A DNA stretch of 64,000 nucleotides, from contig CAJJCB010000012.1 in NCBI GenBank assembly GCA_905182565.1, positions 16,249-80,248 of the forward strand. Direction: 5' to 3'. Origin of the DNA: Acidimicrobiaceae bacterium (lineage in GTDB: Bacteria; Actinomycetota; Acidimicrobiia; Acidimicrobiales; Poriferisodalaceae). Shown here piece by piece: positions 18,915-27,729 of the stretch (its first letter is position 1; every line of letters begins with the position of its first letter). A program made the translations under genes and the position numbers. The notes under the pieces were generated by a model. That model did not search any database. It saw nothing but the letters and a program-made list of their open reading frames with translations, and was not told the origin of the DNA.

Positions 18915-19967
18915 ATGAAGATATCTATCTCATACGGCGGAGCCGACTCAGGAAAAAAAGATGACTGGGATCAGCAGGTTGATTTTTTGATTGAGGCTGA
19001 ACGTATGGGGGTAGATATTATTTGGTCAGCTGAGGCTTGGGGTATGGATGGAGTGACGACGCTCGCTTACCTTGCTGCTGTAACTAGCAAAGTAACTCTC
19101 GGAACTGGGATACTACAAATTTCTGCAAGAACTCCGGTAATGACGGCTATGACCGCTCTCTCAATGGCTGCAATTTCGAATAATAGATTTATTTTGGGTC
19201 TAGGGGTTAGCGGACCTCAGGTAGTGGAAGGTCTCCATGGTGTTCCATTTGCACAACCACTCAAAAGACTCCAAGAGACAGTTGACATTGTTCGGCAAGC
19301 ATTCGCTGGTGAGAAAATTCTTTATGACGGCCGACACCACTCCCTGCCTCTAGCGGGCGGGCAGGGAAAGTCTTTGCGTTTGTCTCAGCCTGCAAACGAA
19401 CAAATCCCGATCTGGCTTGCCACGCTCGGTCCTCAATCTTTAACTTATACCGGGAAATCTGCTGATGGATGGGCAGGGACGTGCTTCACTCCTAGCGGTC
19501 GAGCTGCAACTATCGGCCATGTGCAAAAAGGGGCTCTCGAAGCTGGTCGGGATCCCGCTTCGATTGATTATCAGGCTGGCGGAGCGCTGCAGTTTGGCGA
19601 TGATCTTGATTCTCTTATAACGCCGCGAAAGAATGGGGTAGCTTTCACGCTCGGAGCGATGGGGTCGGCCACGTCGAACTTCTACAATGATGCATACAGC
19701 CGAGGAGGATTTGCAGATGAAGCTAAGCATATCCAGCAGCTTTGGTTGGATGGTAAACGAGATCTTGCAGCTGCCGAAGTTCCTGATGAGCTAGTTTTGC
19801 AGACTAATTTCCTTGGAACAGTTAACCAGGTCACCGAACGAGTAAAAGCTTACAAGGATGCTGGGGTTAGCGTATTACGAGTGGCACCTGAGGGAGATAG
19901 CCAGCAGGACCGTTTAGATGCACTCGGCCAAATAGTTGACATCGTTAGAGATTTGAATCGTCAATAG
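18915..19967 (+). CDS. LLM-class flavin/F420-dependent oxidoreductase
   Basis: Luciferase-like monooxygenase fold. KISISYGGADSGKK at the N-terminus, ERMGVDIIWSAEAWGMDG, the strand AAVTSKVTLGTGILQISART and RFILGLGVSGPQVVEG are characteristic; the last is typical of F420-using actinobacterial members. ATG 18915 is chosen over the frame's earlier start because the fold begins there (350 residues). It is divergent from the TauD-like gene with 80 bases between. Substrate unknown. Confidence 0.88.
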   Translation: MKISISYGGADSGKKDDWDQQVDFLIEAERMGVDIIWSAEAWGMDGVTTLAYLAAVTSKVTLGTGILQISARTPVMTAMTALSMAAISNNRFILGLGVSGPQVVEGLHGVPFAQPLKRLQETVDIVRQAFAGEKILYDGRHHSLPLAGGQGKSLRLSQPANEQIPIWLATLGPQSLTYTGKSADGWAGTCFTPSGRAATIGHVQKGALEAGRDPASIDYQAGGALQFGDDLDSLITPRKNGVAFTLGAMGSATSNFYNDAYSRGGFADEAKHIQQLWLDGKRDLAAAEVPDELVLQTNFLGTVNQVTERVKAYKDAGVSVLRVAPEGDSQQDRLDALGQIVDIVRDLNRQ

Positions 19968-19997
19968 GCAACCTGTAAGTAACCAGTTCAAGGGCAG

Positions 19998-20201
19998 TCA
20001 GATACTAACATTGTGATCATTTAAAGATTCAACGATAGATACGTCTGCAGTTCTGTAGCTTGCAACGCGATGAGACCATGTGTCGACGTATTGGCGTCCA
20101 GCGTTGTCAAAGAAAGTTAGTAATGGGCCTTCTTGTTCGTAGGTATCAGCGCCAGCGATATGAATCGTCCTGCCATCAGCAAGGGTCAGTCTGTAGGTCA
20201 T
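19998..20201 (-). CDS. Small hypothetical protein, 67 residues
   Basis: Not recognised, but the sequence reads like a real protein: MTYRLTLADGRTIHIAGADTY, then beta-strand-rich FFDNAGRQYVDTWSHRVASYR. ATG 20201 is preceded by GATGGA on the minus strand. The open frame continues upstream to 20363, overlapping the start of msrB, and that extension has no coding character. It is convergent with the LLM gene. Confidence 0.5.
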   Translation of the reverse strand: MTYRLTLADGRTIHIAGADTYEQEGPLLTFFDNAGRQYVDTWSHRVASYRTADVSIVESLNDHNVSI

Positions 20202-20355
20202 TCCATCAACTGTAAACCACTTGGTTTGTGGGCAACTAGTGCTATAAACCTGTGGGGTTTCAGTGCGTAAGTCAATACTTTTCCACAGAGGAACTAGTGG
20301 AAAGCGTTTCAAAGAGTCTAAAATAGCAACTCTAAACATCGAGGGAGATTTAGCT

Positions 20356-20763
20356 ATGGGCACACCTCCAACTGATCACTCAGAAGAAGATCTCAGAGAT
20401 AGGTTGTCTCCTCTTGAGTTCCATGTCACCCAAGAGTCAGGCACAGAACAGCCCTTCACTGGTGAAACGTGGGATAACAAGGCAGATGGTTCTTACGCCT
20501 GCAAAGTGTGCGGAACCGAACTTTTCTCTTCCGACACGAAATTCGAAAGTGGCTCTGGTTGGCCAAGTTTTTGGCAACCAACGTCAACGGAAAATGTTTC
20601 AGTGACCACAGACAGCTCACATGGAATGGTCCGCACAGAAGCATCGTGTGCCAAGTGCGGAGCGCATTTAGGACATATATTTCCCGATGGCCCTCAGCCT
20701 ACCGGAGATAGGTATTGCATGAACTCCGCTTCCCTTAGCTTCCTTGCCCAAGAAAACAGCTAA
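20356..20763 (+). CDS. msrB: Peptide methionine (R)-S-oxide reductase
   Basis: Repairs methionine-R-sulfoxide. Two CxxC zinc pairs (CKVC and CAKC), the FESGSGWPSFWQP signature and the active-site Cys in GDRYCMNSASL are all present. The active residue is Cys, not selenocysteine, although the organism appears to make selenoproteins. ATG 20356 follows GAGGGA at 20341-20346 at good spacing. Length 135 is normal. It is convergent with the MerR-type gene. Confidence 0.95.
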   Translation: MGTPPTDHSEEDLRDRLSPLEFHVTQESGTEQPFTGETWDNKADGSYACKVCGTELFSSDTKFESGSGWPSFWQPTSTENVSVTTDSSHGMVRTEASCAKCGAHLGHIFPDGPQPTGDRYCMNSASLSFLAQENS

Positions 20764-20767
20764 ATAT

Positions 20768-21244
20768 TTAGACTGCTTCAGAAAAGCTAACCGGGTGTTT
20801 CTTAGGGAAAAGTTCAATAATTGCTTGATCTAGCTGTTCTTTAACACCGGCAAGTGGGAGGACATTTAGGACGCCCTGCCCTTTCTTTATTAGATCAATT
20901 ATTTCGTCACCTGAAACCAACAAAGCCGATGTGCCATTTATGACGAGATTGGCCGACGCCACATCTTCCCCTAGATTTTCGCGCAGGTAAGAGAAGACTT
21001 CTCGAACTAGTTCAAGCCTGATCCCTGCATCCAGAAGGGTTTTGATTACTTTAAGCTCAAGGAGATTTTGGTACGAGTAACGACGCCGACTTCCACTACC
21101 TTTTGCGTCGCTTAGAGAAGGTCTTATTAGATCAGTTCGAGCCCAATAGTCGAGCTGTCGATAAGTGATGCCTACAAGTTCAGCTGCTCTGCTACCGGCG
21201 AAACCTTCTTCCAGTAACCCTTCGTTTTTAGATTTTTGAGCCAC
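20768..21244 (-). CDS. ftsR: MerR-family regulator, FtsR-like
   Basis: N-terminal winged helix-turn-helix GSRAAELVGITYRQLDYWARTD, then SRRRYSYQNLLELKVIKTLLDAGIRLELVREV, the MerR DNA-binding pattern without metal-binding cysteines. The context (DUF151 nuclease, FHA protein, gcvH) is that of mycobacterial Rv1828 and corynebacterial FtsR, a regulator of ftsZ; the name rests on context and family. The C-terminal 80 residues would form the dimer/effector part. A CG-rich palindrome lies about 105 bases upstream of the start. Confidence 0.82.
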   Translation of the reverse strand: MAQKSKNEGLLEEGFAGSRAAELVGITYRQLDYWARTDLIRPSLSDAKGSGSRRRYSYQNLLELKVIKTLLDAGIRLELVREVFSYLRENLGEDVASANLVINGTSALLVSGDEIIDLIKKGQGVLNVLPLAGVKEQLDQAIIELFPKKHPVSFSEAV

Positions 21245-21315
21245 TGCATCTCCTCGACACTTGGAAGTTCCGAGCTCTTGCTCGAACTACACGCGTGTTA
21301 CTAACCATAGAATGC

Positions 21316-21324
21316 TTATCCACA
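21316..21324 (+). other. Consensus DnaA-box sequence
   Basis: TTATCCACA, an exact match to the DnaA box consensus, lies in the upstream region of the ftsR-like gene, 26 bases from the CG palindrome. One such match is expected about every 130 kb on two strands at even base composition, so a single box may be chance. Confidence 0.3.
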
Positions 21325-21349
21325 CTTAGCAAACACCCTAAGCGCGATT

Positions 21350-21368
21350 ATCGCGCGCTGCGCGCGAT
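21350..21368. promoter_or_regulatory. Perfect CG-rich palindrome between DUF151 and ftsR-like genes
   Basis: Two 9-base arms (ATCGCGCGC and GCGCGCGAT) flank a single T; a partial copy GCGCGAT lies just to the left at 21342-21348. It lies 37 bases beyond the DUF151 stop codon and about 105 bases upstream of the MerR-type start. No T-run follows on the minus strand, so an operator (possibly for autoregulation by the MerR protein) is more likely than an intrinsic terminator. Confidence 0.5.
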
Positions 21369-21405
21369 GATTTAGTGTCGCAGACGTAGAGATAGTGGCA
21401 CTTGC

Positions 21406-21930
21406 CTAAGAAAAATCATCTGGGTTCAGGCCATCGAGAAACTCCTTGAATTCGTCAAGAAGTTCATCGGGCGCAATTTCTTCAACTGGAGCGTCAGCTT
21501 CGACATTATCAAAATCACCTAATGGCGTTTCAATTATTTGTCCCGCAGCAGCTAACACAACTTGCTGGGCATAAATCGGAATTTCTCTTCGTACGGCGAG
21601 AGCAATCGCATCGCTGGGCCGAGCTGAAACCACGTGACTTTTACCATTAAGGTCAAGTTGAATCTCAGCGAAAAACGTACGCTCTCTAAGCTCGGTAATT
21701 ACTACCTTCGAGATCTTTGCACCTATTTCTTCTAACAAAGCCAGTACCAAATCATGTGTTAACGGACGAGCCATTCGGATGCCTTCGATCCCACGATAGA
21801 TCGCCTGGGCTTCTGGTCCATCAATAACTATAGGCAATACCCGTCCTGCTCCTGATAACTCTTTAAGTAAAAGCATTGGACTGTTAGAAGGAATTTCTAC
21901 CTGCACTCCAAGTAATTCCATCTCAATCAT
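21406..21930 (-). CDS. Bifunctional nuclease family protein (DUF151)
   Basis: BFN-type protein of about 174 residues. The family pattern is seen in LLGVQVE, LPIVIDGPEAQAIYRGIEG, RPLTHDLVLALLEEIGA and the C-terminal SARPSDAIALAVRREIPIY, followed by an acidic tail. ATG 21930 is used; ATG 21921 is also possible and the frame extends to 21960. Homologues sit beside garA and merR in mycobacteria (Rv1829). The cellular role is not settled. Confidence 0.88.
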   Translation of the reverse strand: MIEMELLGVQVEIPSNSPMLLLKELSGAGRVLPIVIDGPEAQAIYRGIEGIRMARPLTHDLVLALLEEIGAKISKVVITELRERTFFAEIQLDLNGKSHVVSARPSDAIALAVRREIPIYAQQVVLAAAGQIIETPLGDFDNVEADAPVEEIAPDELLDEFKEFLDGLNPDDFS

Positions 21931-21973
21931 GAAACACAATCTAGCCCTATAGAGACACAACCGTTAGACATAG

Positions 21974-22453
21974 CTAAATTCCGGATTTTGAGACCAAAAA
22001 CAAAAGCTTAAACTTACCGATTTGAAGCTCATCGCCGTTCGTTAGAAGTATTGAATCCTCTCCAATGCGCTCACCATTTAGGTATGTCCCGTTCAAAGAG
22101 CCGGGATCAGTGATTGAGTAACCCATGGGTGACAGATGCAGCTCAATATGTTTTCGAGAAACGGTTATATCATCAAGGAAAACATCGCTCTCTGGATGAC
22201 GACCCACAGTCACGAAATCCTGCTCAAGAATAAACCTGCTTCCAGCTCGGTGACCAGCAGCAACAATTAAAGCAGCCCCATTTTTCAGACCTGAAGTCAT
22301 TTCTGGATCAGTTTCGAAGATCTCTTTGTCCGTTAAATCTAATCCTTCAGTTCTGTCTTCATTACTACGTTGTAGCTCTACACCGCAACTGGAGCAAAAG
22401 CGCGCTCCGATATCATTTCCATGGGAACAGTTACTGCAAGGAATAGATGACAT
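21974..22453 (-). CDS. Zinc-ribbon FHA-domain protein (GarA-position)
   Basis: Residues 1-25 form a zinc ribbon (CSNC and CSSC pairs). Residues 70-155 form an FHA domain that binds phosphothreonine: VGRHPESD, SRKH and GSLNGTYLNG carry the key Gly-Arg, Ser, His and Asn residues. It occupies the position of GarA (Rv1827) next to gcvH, but GarA has an N-terminal phosphorylatable ETT motif, not a zinc ribbon; here the linker has ETDPEMTS instead. Regulation of 2-oxoglutarate metabolism by this protein is therefore only a guess. It starts three bases after gcvH. Confidence 0.85.
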   Translation of the reverse strand: MSSIPCSNCSHGNDIGARFCSSCGVELQRSNEDRTEGLDLTDKEIFETDPEMTSGLKNGAALIVAAGHRAGSRFILEQDFVTVGRHPESDVFLDDITVSRKHIELHLSPMGYSITDPGSLNGTYLNGERIGEDSILLTNGDELQIGKFKLLFLVSKSGI

Positions 22454-22456
22454 AAA

Positions 22457-22855
22457 TCATGCCTCTGGGTCTTGGGAAACGAAAGCAAGATATCTTTCAG
22501 CGTCCATGAGTAATTCTAAATGACCGATATCAGTCGGCTTGATTACGCAAACCCAACCGTCTCCATAAGGGTCTTCGTTGACTAATTCAGGCTCATCTTC
22601 CAACACTTGGTTTACTTCTACTATCTCCCCAGCTAACGGAGCAAAAATATCGGAGACCGACTTAGTCGACTCCACCTCTGCAAACGCCAGGTCACTGGCA
22701 ATAATGGTTCCGACCTGCGGCAAGTCAACATAGACAACATCACCAAGGGCATCTTGCGCAAAGTCAGTAATACCAACTCTGACGTAGGCACCCTCGTGCC
22801 GAACCCATTCATGATCTTTCGAATATCGAAGCTCTTCTGGAGTCTGCATTAGCAA
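22457..22855 (-). CDS. gcvH: Glycine cleavage system H protein
   Basis: Lipoyl carrier of the glycine cleavage system. The lipoylated Lys is in AEVESTKSVSDI (about residue 67), flanked by LGDVVYVDLPQVG and the acidic NEDPYGDGWVCVIKP. Length 132 is standard. First gene of the gcvH-FHA-DUF151-merR row. The matching gcvP lies at the left end of the window; gcvT is not seen here. Confidence 0.96.
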   Translation of the reverse strand: MLMQTPEELRYSKDHEWVRHEGAYVRVGITDFAQDALGDVVYVDLPQVGTIIASDLAFAEVESTKSVSDIFAPLAGEIVEVNQVLEDEPELVNEDPYGDGWVCVIKPTDIGHLELLMDAERYLAFVSQDPEA

Positions 22856-22899
22856 AACCCTAGCCGACGATCAGCAAGTTATGGCTGCAACAACTTGCG

Positions 22900-23490
22900 T
22901 TAGTCAATTCTTCCAGAGCGACCCTCTTGCAACGCCTGACGAGCTAACGGGATATAGCCGAACGCTGAGTAATAATGAATCGGCATCCCAACAACGATGC
23001 AAACCCAAGCTCCTACATTGAACAAAGTTGCTCCCTGAACGTCACTAGCTCCAGCTAAGAAAAAAGGAAACGCAAACATAACAAAAAATGTTCCAGTTTT
23101 ACCCCACCAGGTAACGTCGATCTTACGCGCCCCCAAAGCTGCTATCACGATCGCAACTATCGCCACCAAGGCTTCTCTTATAAGAGCAAGCGCCGCTACC
23201 CAGATAGACACTGAACCATCTACCATAATGGCGAAGATACCAATAAGGAGCATTAGCCGGTCAGCCGTAGGATCTAGAATTTTGCCTAATTCGCTTACTT
23301 GATTAAATCGTCGCGCTATGTATCCATCTACCCAATCGCTAGCACCTAGAGCGCCTAGCATCAGAGCAGCAGACCATCTGTCATTTTTTCCAAAAAGTAA
23401 CCAAATAAATATAGGGATACAACACAGTCTCAAGAGGCTAATCAAGTTCGGAACTGTGAACGGCCTCCAATCGGTTCGCTCTTCTACCAT
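22900..23490 (-). CDS. pgsA: CDP-alcohol phosphatidyltransferase (phosphatidylglycerophosphate synthase type)
   Basis: Membrane enzyme of phospholipid synthesis, 196 residues with several membrane helices. The CDP-alcohol signature is complete: DWVDGYIARRFNQVSELGK followed by ILDPTADR, giving D-G-x2-A-R-x8-G-x3-D-x3-D. The opening TVPNLISLLRLCCIPIFIW is typical of PgsA. The product could also be a cardiolipin-type enzyme. It lies 44 bases upstream of gcvH on the same strand and is divergent from the HIT gene. Confidence 0.9.
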   Translation of the reverse strand: MVEERTDWRPFTVPNLISLLRLCCIPIFIWLLFGKNDRWSAALMLGALGASDWVDGYIARRFNQVSELGKILDPTADRLMLLIGIFAIMVDGSVSIWVAALALIREALVAIVAIVIAALGARKIDVTWWGKTGTFFVMFAFPFFLAGASDVQGATLFNVGAWVCIVVGMPIHYYSAFGYIPLARQALQEGRSGRID

Positions 23491-23533
23491 GACCCATAGC
23501 GTAGAGCGTCAAGCTCCTAGTTAAGCTTCATAC

Positions 23534-23953
23534 ATGACATCCGTTTTTAGCAAAATTATCTCCGGTGACTTGCCTGGTACTTTTTTGTGGGACGACGAAT
23601 TGTGCGTTGTGTTCATGTCTATAAACCCTGTCGAAAAAGGCCATGCTTTATTAGTTCCGAAATTAGAAATCGATCACTGGCTTGATGCACCTGAGGATCT
23701 TCAAACACACTTGATGAAAGTCGCCAAGATCATCGGCAAGGCCCAGCAGAAGGCATTTAATCCGAATCGAGTCGGTTTAATGATCGCCGGATTTGAAGTG
23801 CCTCATCTCCATATCCATTTGATTCCGGCTTACACCATGGAAAGTCTAAACTTTACCGAGGTTCCACAAGTGGCTACCATCGAGGAGCTCAGCGAAGCCG
23901 CAAATCAGATCAAACATTATCTGGAACCCCGCACGGGAACCGGCAATGACTGA
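23534..23953 (+). CDS. HIT-family nucleotide-binding hydrolase
   Basis: Histidine-triad protein of 139 residues. The catalytic triad is HLHIHLIP (about residue 97), with FSKIISGDLPGTFLWDD at the N-terminus and EKGHALLVPK in the middle, as in Hint-type purine nucleoside phosphoramidases or AP4A hydrolases. It is divergent from pgsA and precedes homoserine kinase by about 26 bases. Confidence 0.9.
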   Translation: MTSVFSKIISGDLPGTFLWDDELCVVFMSINPVEKGHALLVPKLEIDHWLDAPEDLQTHLMKVAKIIGKAQQKAFNPNRVGLMIAGFEVPHLHIHLIPAYTMESLNFTEVPQVATIEELSEAANQIKHYLEPRTGTGND

Positions 23954-23979
23954 CGAACGCTTACTGTACGATCGTGACC

Positions 23980-24786
23980 ATGCTGATCTCTGTTCCTGCG
24001 TCAACTGCTAATTTAGGTGCAGGTTTTGATTGCCTAGGCCTTGCTTTAGATCTGAAATTCAATGTCCATATTGATGACCCTGACCACACGGGCCCTCCGA
24101 CTGCCGCTAGACATCCAGCCCAGGTAGCTTTCAACAAAAGTGGTGGCACTGGGCCTATCTACGTAAGCACCGAAATACCTCCTGGTAAAGGGTTTGGTTT
24201 TTCGGGAGCAGCGCGCGTAGCAGGTGCCGCTGCAGCGCTTCTTCAGCGAAGCGGGTCTACCAACTTTTCTGAGTTACTTGAAGCTACAACTGAGCTAGAA
24301 GGGCACGCTGACAACGTTGCCGCTTCTATATACGGTGGGCTCACAGTCGTTTCAGATGGTCGAGTCGTCCGGCTCTCCCCTCATCAAAAATTTCAAATCT
24401 TAATGTGGGTTCCTGATTCAGCCACTTCGACTGTCGCTTCGCGACAGAAACTTCCCAAACATGTCTCATTCGCTGACGCCTCTCAGGCCATCGGAAAAGC
24501 AACGCTTATGGTGGCCGCCATGATCACCGGCGACAAATCAGCGCTTCGGACAGCTTGCAAAGATCAGCTTCACCAGCCCACGAGACTAGAGTCTGCGCCG
24601 CAATCTGTCATTGCTCTCGCTAACGCTTTAGAAAACGGCGCGTCAGCTGCATGGCTTAGCGGTTCAGGACCATCTATCGCTATCTTGGCGGAACCTCATC
24701 TTGTAGAGCACTTGCAATCTTGTATGCCCGAGTCAGGTCACACAAAGTCCGTCGCAATTTCGCGCTACGGACTACAAGTTAGCTAA
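23980..24786 (+). CDS. thrB: Homoserine kinase (GHMP family)
   Basis: Phosphorylates homoserine in threonine synthesis. The N-terminus SVPASTANLGAGFDCLGLAL and ELEGHADNVAASIYGG are homoserine kinase marks. The ATP loop reads PPGKGFGFSGAARVAG, where most GHMP kinases have GLGSSAA, an altered but still glycine-rich form. ATG 23980 is chosen; GTG 23974 is two codons earlier. At 268 residues it is shorter than the 300 usual. The 3' end overlaps the convergent leuS gene by 8 bases. Confidence 0.85.
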   Translation: MLISVPASTANLGAGFDCLGLALDLKFNVHIDDPDHTGPPTAARHPAQVAFNKSGGTGPIYVSTEIPPGKGFGFSGAARVAGAAAALLQRSGSTNFSELLEATTELEGHADNVAASIYGGLTVVSDGRVVRLSPHQKFQILMWVPDSATSTVASRQKLPKHVSFADASQAIGKATLMVAAMITGDKSALRTACKDQLHQPTRLESAPQSVIALANALENGASAAWLSGSGPSIAILAEPHLVEHLQSCMPESGHTKSVAISRYGLQVS

Positions 24787-27682
24787 CTACTAAGTTCACC
24801 ATTCTCCCAGGGATACTAATTACTTTTCTAATCGTCTTTCCATTTACCAAAGCTGCTATTTTCTCGTCGGCAAGCGCCATGGCTTCTAATGCGGTTGCAT
24901 CTGTGTCCGCTGCAACCGTCAAACGACTACGAACTTTACCATTAATCTGAATCGGAATTTCAATACTATCTTCCACTAGAAAGTTCTTATCGGCGACAGG
25001 AAAAGAAGCCTTAACAACAGACGTTTTCTGGCCTAAAAGTTCCCAAAGCTCTTCCGCTACATGCGGCGTGAGCGGACTTAACAACCTCACAAGCGAGTCA
25101 GCGACTTCTCGTGGTACCGGTTCATTCGATCTAGTCAATTCATTATTCAGTTCAGTAATACGAGCGATGGCTGAGTTGAATCGTAACTCAGCCATAGCAT
25201 CACCAACTGATTCAATAGTCCTATGCATAAGACGTTTGAGGTCTTCATCTGGGTCTACATCTGCTACTCGCAGATCCCCGGACGATTCATCTACGAGATT
25301 ACGCCAAACTCGTTGCAATAACCGGTGCGAGCCCACCACCGACTTGGTTTCCCACGGACGGTCTTGGTCTAATGGCCCCATAAACATTTCATACAACCGC
25401 AACGTGTCAGCTCCATAAGCTGCGTACATGTCATCTGGAGTAACCGAATTTTTTAGAGATTTTCCCATCTTTCCAAATAAACGAGTTACTTGTTGTCCCT
25501 CAAAAGTATGGACACCATCATTTTCCTCTACTTCTTCCGCCTCGACATACACTCCCCGACTGTCTTGAAAAGCCGCTGCTTGAATATAGCCCTGATTAAA
25601 CAACCGCTGAAAAGGCTCCGGCCCAGAGACATGCCCAAGGTCAAAAAGCACTTTGTGCCAGAACCTCGAGTACAAAAGATGCAGAACAGCGTGTTCCACA
25701 CCACCCACGTAGAGGTCGACGCCGCCAACCCCGCCGTCATCATCGCTCATCCAATAACGTTCAACCTTCTCATCAACGAATCGTTCGTCATTTGTCGGGT
25801 CAAGGTAGCGAAGGTAATACCAACACGATCCGGCCCATTGAGGCATCGTGTTGAGCTCTCTTTGGAATTGCCGCTCTCCAAGTCCGTCACCAATATCGTA
25901 AGTAGCTGTAGTCCATTCGCTTGCTCTACCTAAAGGTGGTTCCGGATCAGATTCCTCGTCTAAATGTCGCGGAGCCCAATCAATAAGATCGGGGAGTTCT
26001 ACAGGTAGCTGCTCTTCTGGCACAGCTATTGGTATCCCGCTCTCGTCATAAACAATTGGAAACGGCTCACCCCAGTATCGCTGTCGAGAGAAAAGCCAAT
26101 CTCGTAATTTGTATGTAACAGTTCTTTCGCCGCATCCGTTTGCTTCTAACCATTCTCGAATCTGCGTCTTGGCCTCAGAAATTTCTAAACCATCTAAGAA
26201 GCCACTATTAATTGCTGGCCCATCTCCCGTGTAAGCTTCGCCGTCAAAAGACTCTGGTGGCTGAACAGTCCTTACAATTCCTATCTCATACTTTTTAGCA
26301 AAATCCCAATCACGTTGGTCTTGACCTGGCACACTCATTACCGCACCGGTCCCGTATCCCATAAGCACATAGTCAGCTATAAAAATTGGCAGCGACTCGC
26401 CGTTTACCGGATTGACACAGTTTGAACCTAGATATACGCCGGTTTTCTCCTTATTCTCCTGTCTTTCTAATTCGCTATGCTCTGCGGCCTGTTGTTGGTA
26501 ACTAGCTACTGCTTCGGCAGGGCTTGCACATTTATTTTTCCAAAGCTCAGGCGTTCCCGAGGGCCAATCTGTGGCAACCAAACGGTCGATAAGGTCGTGT
26601 TCAGGAGCAAGAACCATCGCTGTCGCTCCGAATAAGGTGTCAGGTCTGGTAGTGAAAACAGTAATTTTTTCGTTTATCGCAAGATCAAAACTAACAAGAG
26701 CGCCTTCAGATCTACCGATCCAGTTACGCTGCATCGTCTTCACAGATTCAGTCCAATCCAGCCGATCAAGATCGGATAGAAGACGGTCTGCGTATGCTGT
26801 AATTTTCATCATCCATTGCTTCATCGGTCGCTTGAATACTGGATGGTTTCCTCTCTCGCTGCGCCCTTCGTTAGTAACTTCTTCGTTGGCTAACACGGTT
26901 CCAAGTCCTGGGCACCAATTCACTGGAGCTTCACCCAGGTACGCCAACCGCCATTGACTTAGTTCTTTACGATGGTCAGACTCGGTCATTTCCTCCCAAA
27001 GACGCCCGTCAATAGTCTTACGGTTTCCTTCTTCGAACAACAATTGCAGCTCATCAATGTGTCTAGCTCGGTCAGACTCGACGTCGTACCAACTATTGAA
27101 TATTTGCAAAAAAATCCATTGTGTCCAGCGATAGAATTCGACGTCTGTAGTTGCAATGCTTCGACGTTGGTCATGACCTAACCCCAAACGGTCCAGCTGT
27201 CTTTGCATGTTCGCAATATTATTTTCTGTATTTTTTCGAGGATGCTCGCCTGTCTGTCTTGCATGCTCTTCAGCAGGCAGCCCGAAAGCGTCATAACCCA
27301 TCGTATGCAGAACGTTGTGGCCCGTCATTCTTTTGAACCGAGCGAACACGTCGGTGCCAATATAACCCAATGGGTGCCCTACATGCAGCCCAGCGCCCGA
27401 TGGGTAAGGGAACATATCCATGACAAAAAGTTTGGGTAGGTCTATCGCAGCGCCGTCGGACGAGCTTAGGTCTCCTGATGGATTATCTGTATGGTAGGTA
27501 CCTTCTCTACGCCATTTTTCCTGCCATTTAGCTTCTATGACCTCAGCTAATCGAGCATCATACCTATATGGCAAATTCGGATCGGTAAGTTTTTTTTCTG
27601 GATGAGAGGAAGGAGTTGACGAGAGCACAGAGGTAAAGCATGCCATGCCCAGAGAGGTTTTTGTCACATGAACAAAGTTCAT
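24779..27682 (-). CDS. leuS: Leucyl-tRNA synthetase
   Basis: Charges tRNA-Leu. The HIGH motif is HVGH in GAGLHVGHPLGY (about residue 101); the KMSKS motif is KMGKS (KMGKSLKNSVTPDDM, about residue 735). The editing domain is seen in TTRPDTLFGATAMVLAPEH, and DWLFSRQRYWGEP closes the core. The open frame gives 967 residues. The first 30 residues before DPNLPYRYDARLAEVIEAKW show no family character, so the start may be ATG 27643 or another internal codon. It is convergent with thrB and divergent from mutA. Confidence 0.95.
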   Translation of the reverse strand: MNFVHVTKTSLGMACFTSVLSSTPSSHPEKKLTDPNLPYRYDARLAEVIEAKWQEKWRREGTYHTDNPSGDLSSSDGAAIDLPKLFVMDMFPYPSGAGLHVGHPLGYIGTDVFARFKRMTGHNVLHTMGYDAFGLPAEEHARQTGEHPRKNTENNIANMQRQLDRLGLGHDQRRSIATTDVEFYRWTQWIFLQIFNSWYDVESDRARHIDELQLLFEEGNRKTIDGRLWEEMTESDHRKELSQWRLAYLGEAPVNWCPGLGTVLANEEVTNEGRSERGNHPVFKRPMKQWMMKITAYADRLLSDLDRLDWTESVKTMQRNWIGRSEGALVSFDLAINEKITVFTTRPDTLFGATAMVLAPEHDLIDRLVATDWPSGTPELWKNKCASPAEAVASYQQQAAEHSELERQENKEKTGVYLGSNCVNPVNGESLPIFIADYVLMGYGTGAVMSVPGQDQRDWDFAKKYEIGIVRTVQPPESFDGEAYTGDGPAINSGFLDGLEISEAKTQIREWLEANGCGERTVTYKLRDWLFSRQRYWGEPFPIVYDESGIPIAVPEEQLPVELPDLIDWAPRHLDEESDPEPPLGRASEWTTATYDIGDGLGERQFQRELNTMPQWAGSCWYYLRYLDPTNDERFVDEKVERYWMSDDDGGVGGVDLYVGGVEHAVLHLLYSRFWHKVLFDLGHVSGPEPFQRLFNQGYIQAAAFQDSRGVYVEAEEVEENDGVHTFEGQQVTRLFGKMGKSLKNSVTPDDMYAAYGADTLRLYEMFMGPLDQDRPWETKSVVGSHRLLQRVWRNLVDESSGDLRVADVDPDEDLKRLMHRTIESVGDAMAELRFNSAIARITELNNELTRSNEPVPREVADSLVRLLSPLTPHVAEELWELLGQKTSVVKASFPVADKNFLVEDSIEIPIQINGKVRSRLTVAADTDATALEAMALADEKIAALVNGKTIRKVISIPGRMVNLVVS

Positions 27683-27729
27683 TTTCCCTAAGCGAGACGA
27701 TAGGCAAGAAGTCGAATAGCCTCTAAGTC

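Noticed and set aside
20202..20363. N-terminal extension of the small minus-strand protein near msrB
   Set aside because: It overlaps the msrB start and lacks coding character; the internal ATG is a better start.
25490..25933. Plus-strand frame inside leuS
   Set aside because: Shadow of the leucyl-tRNA synthetase gene; no independent coding signs.
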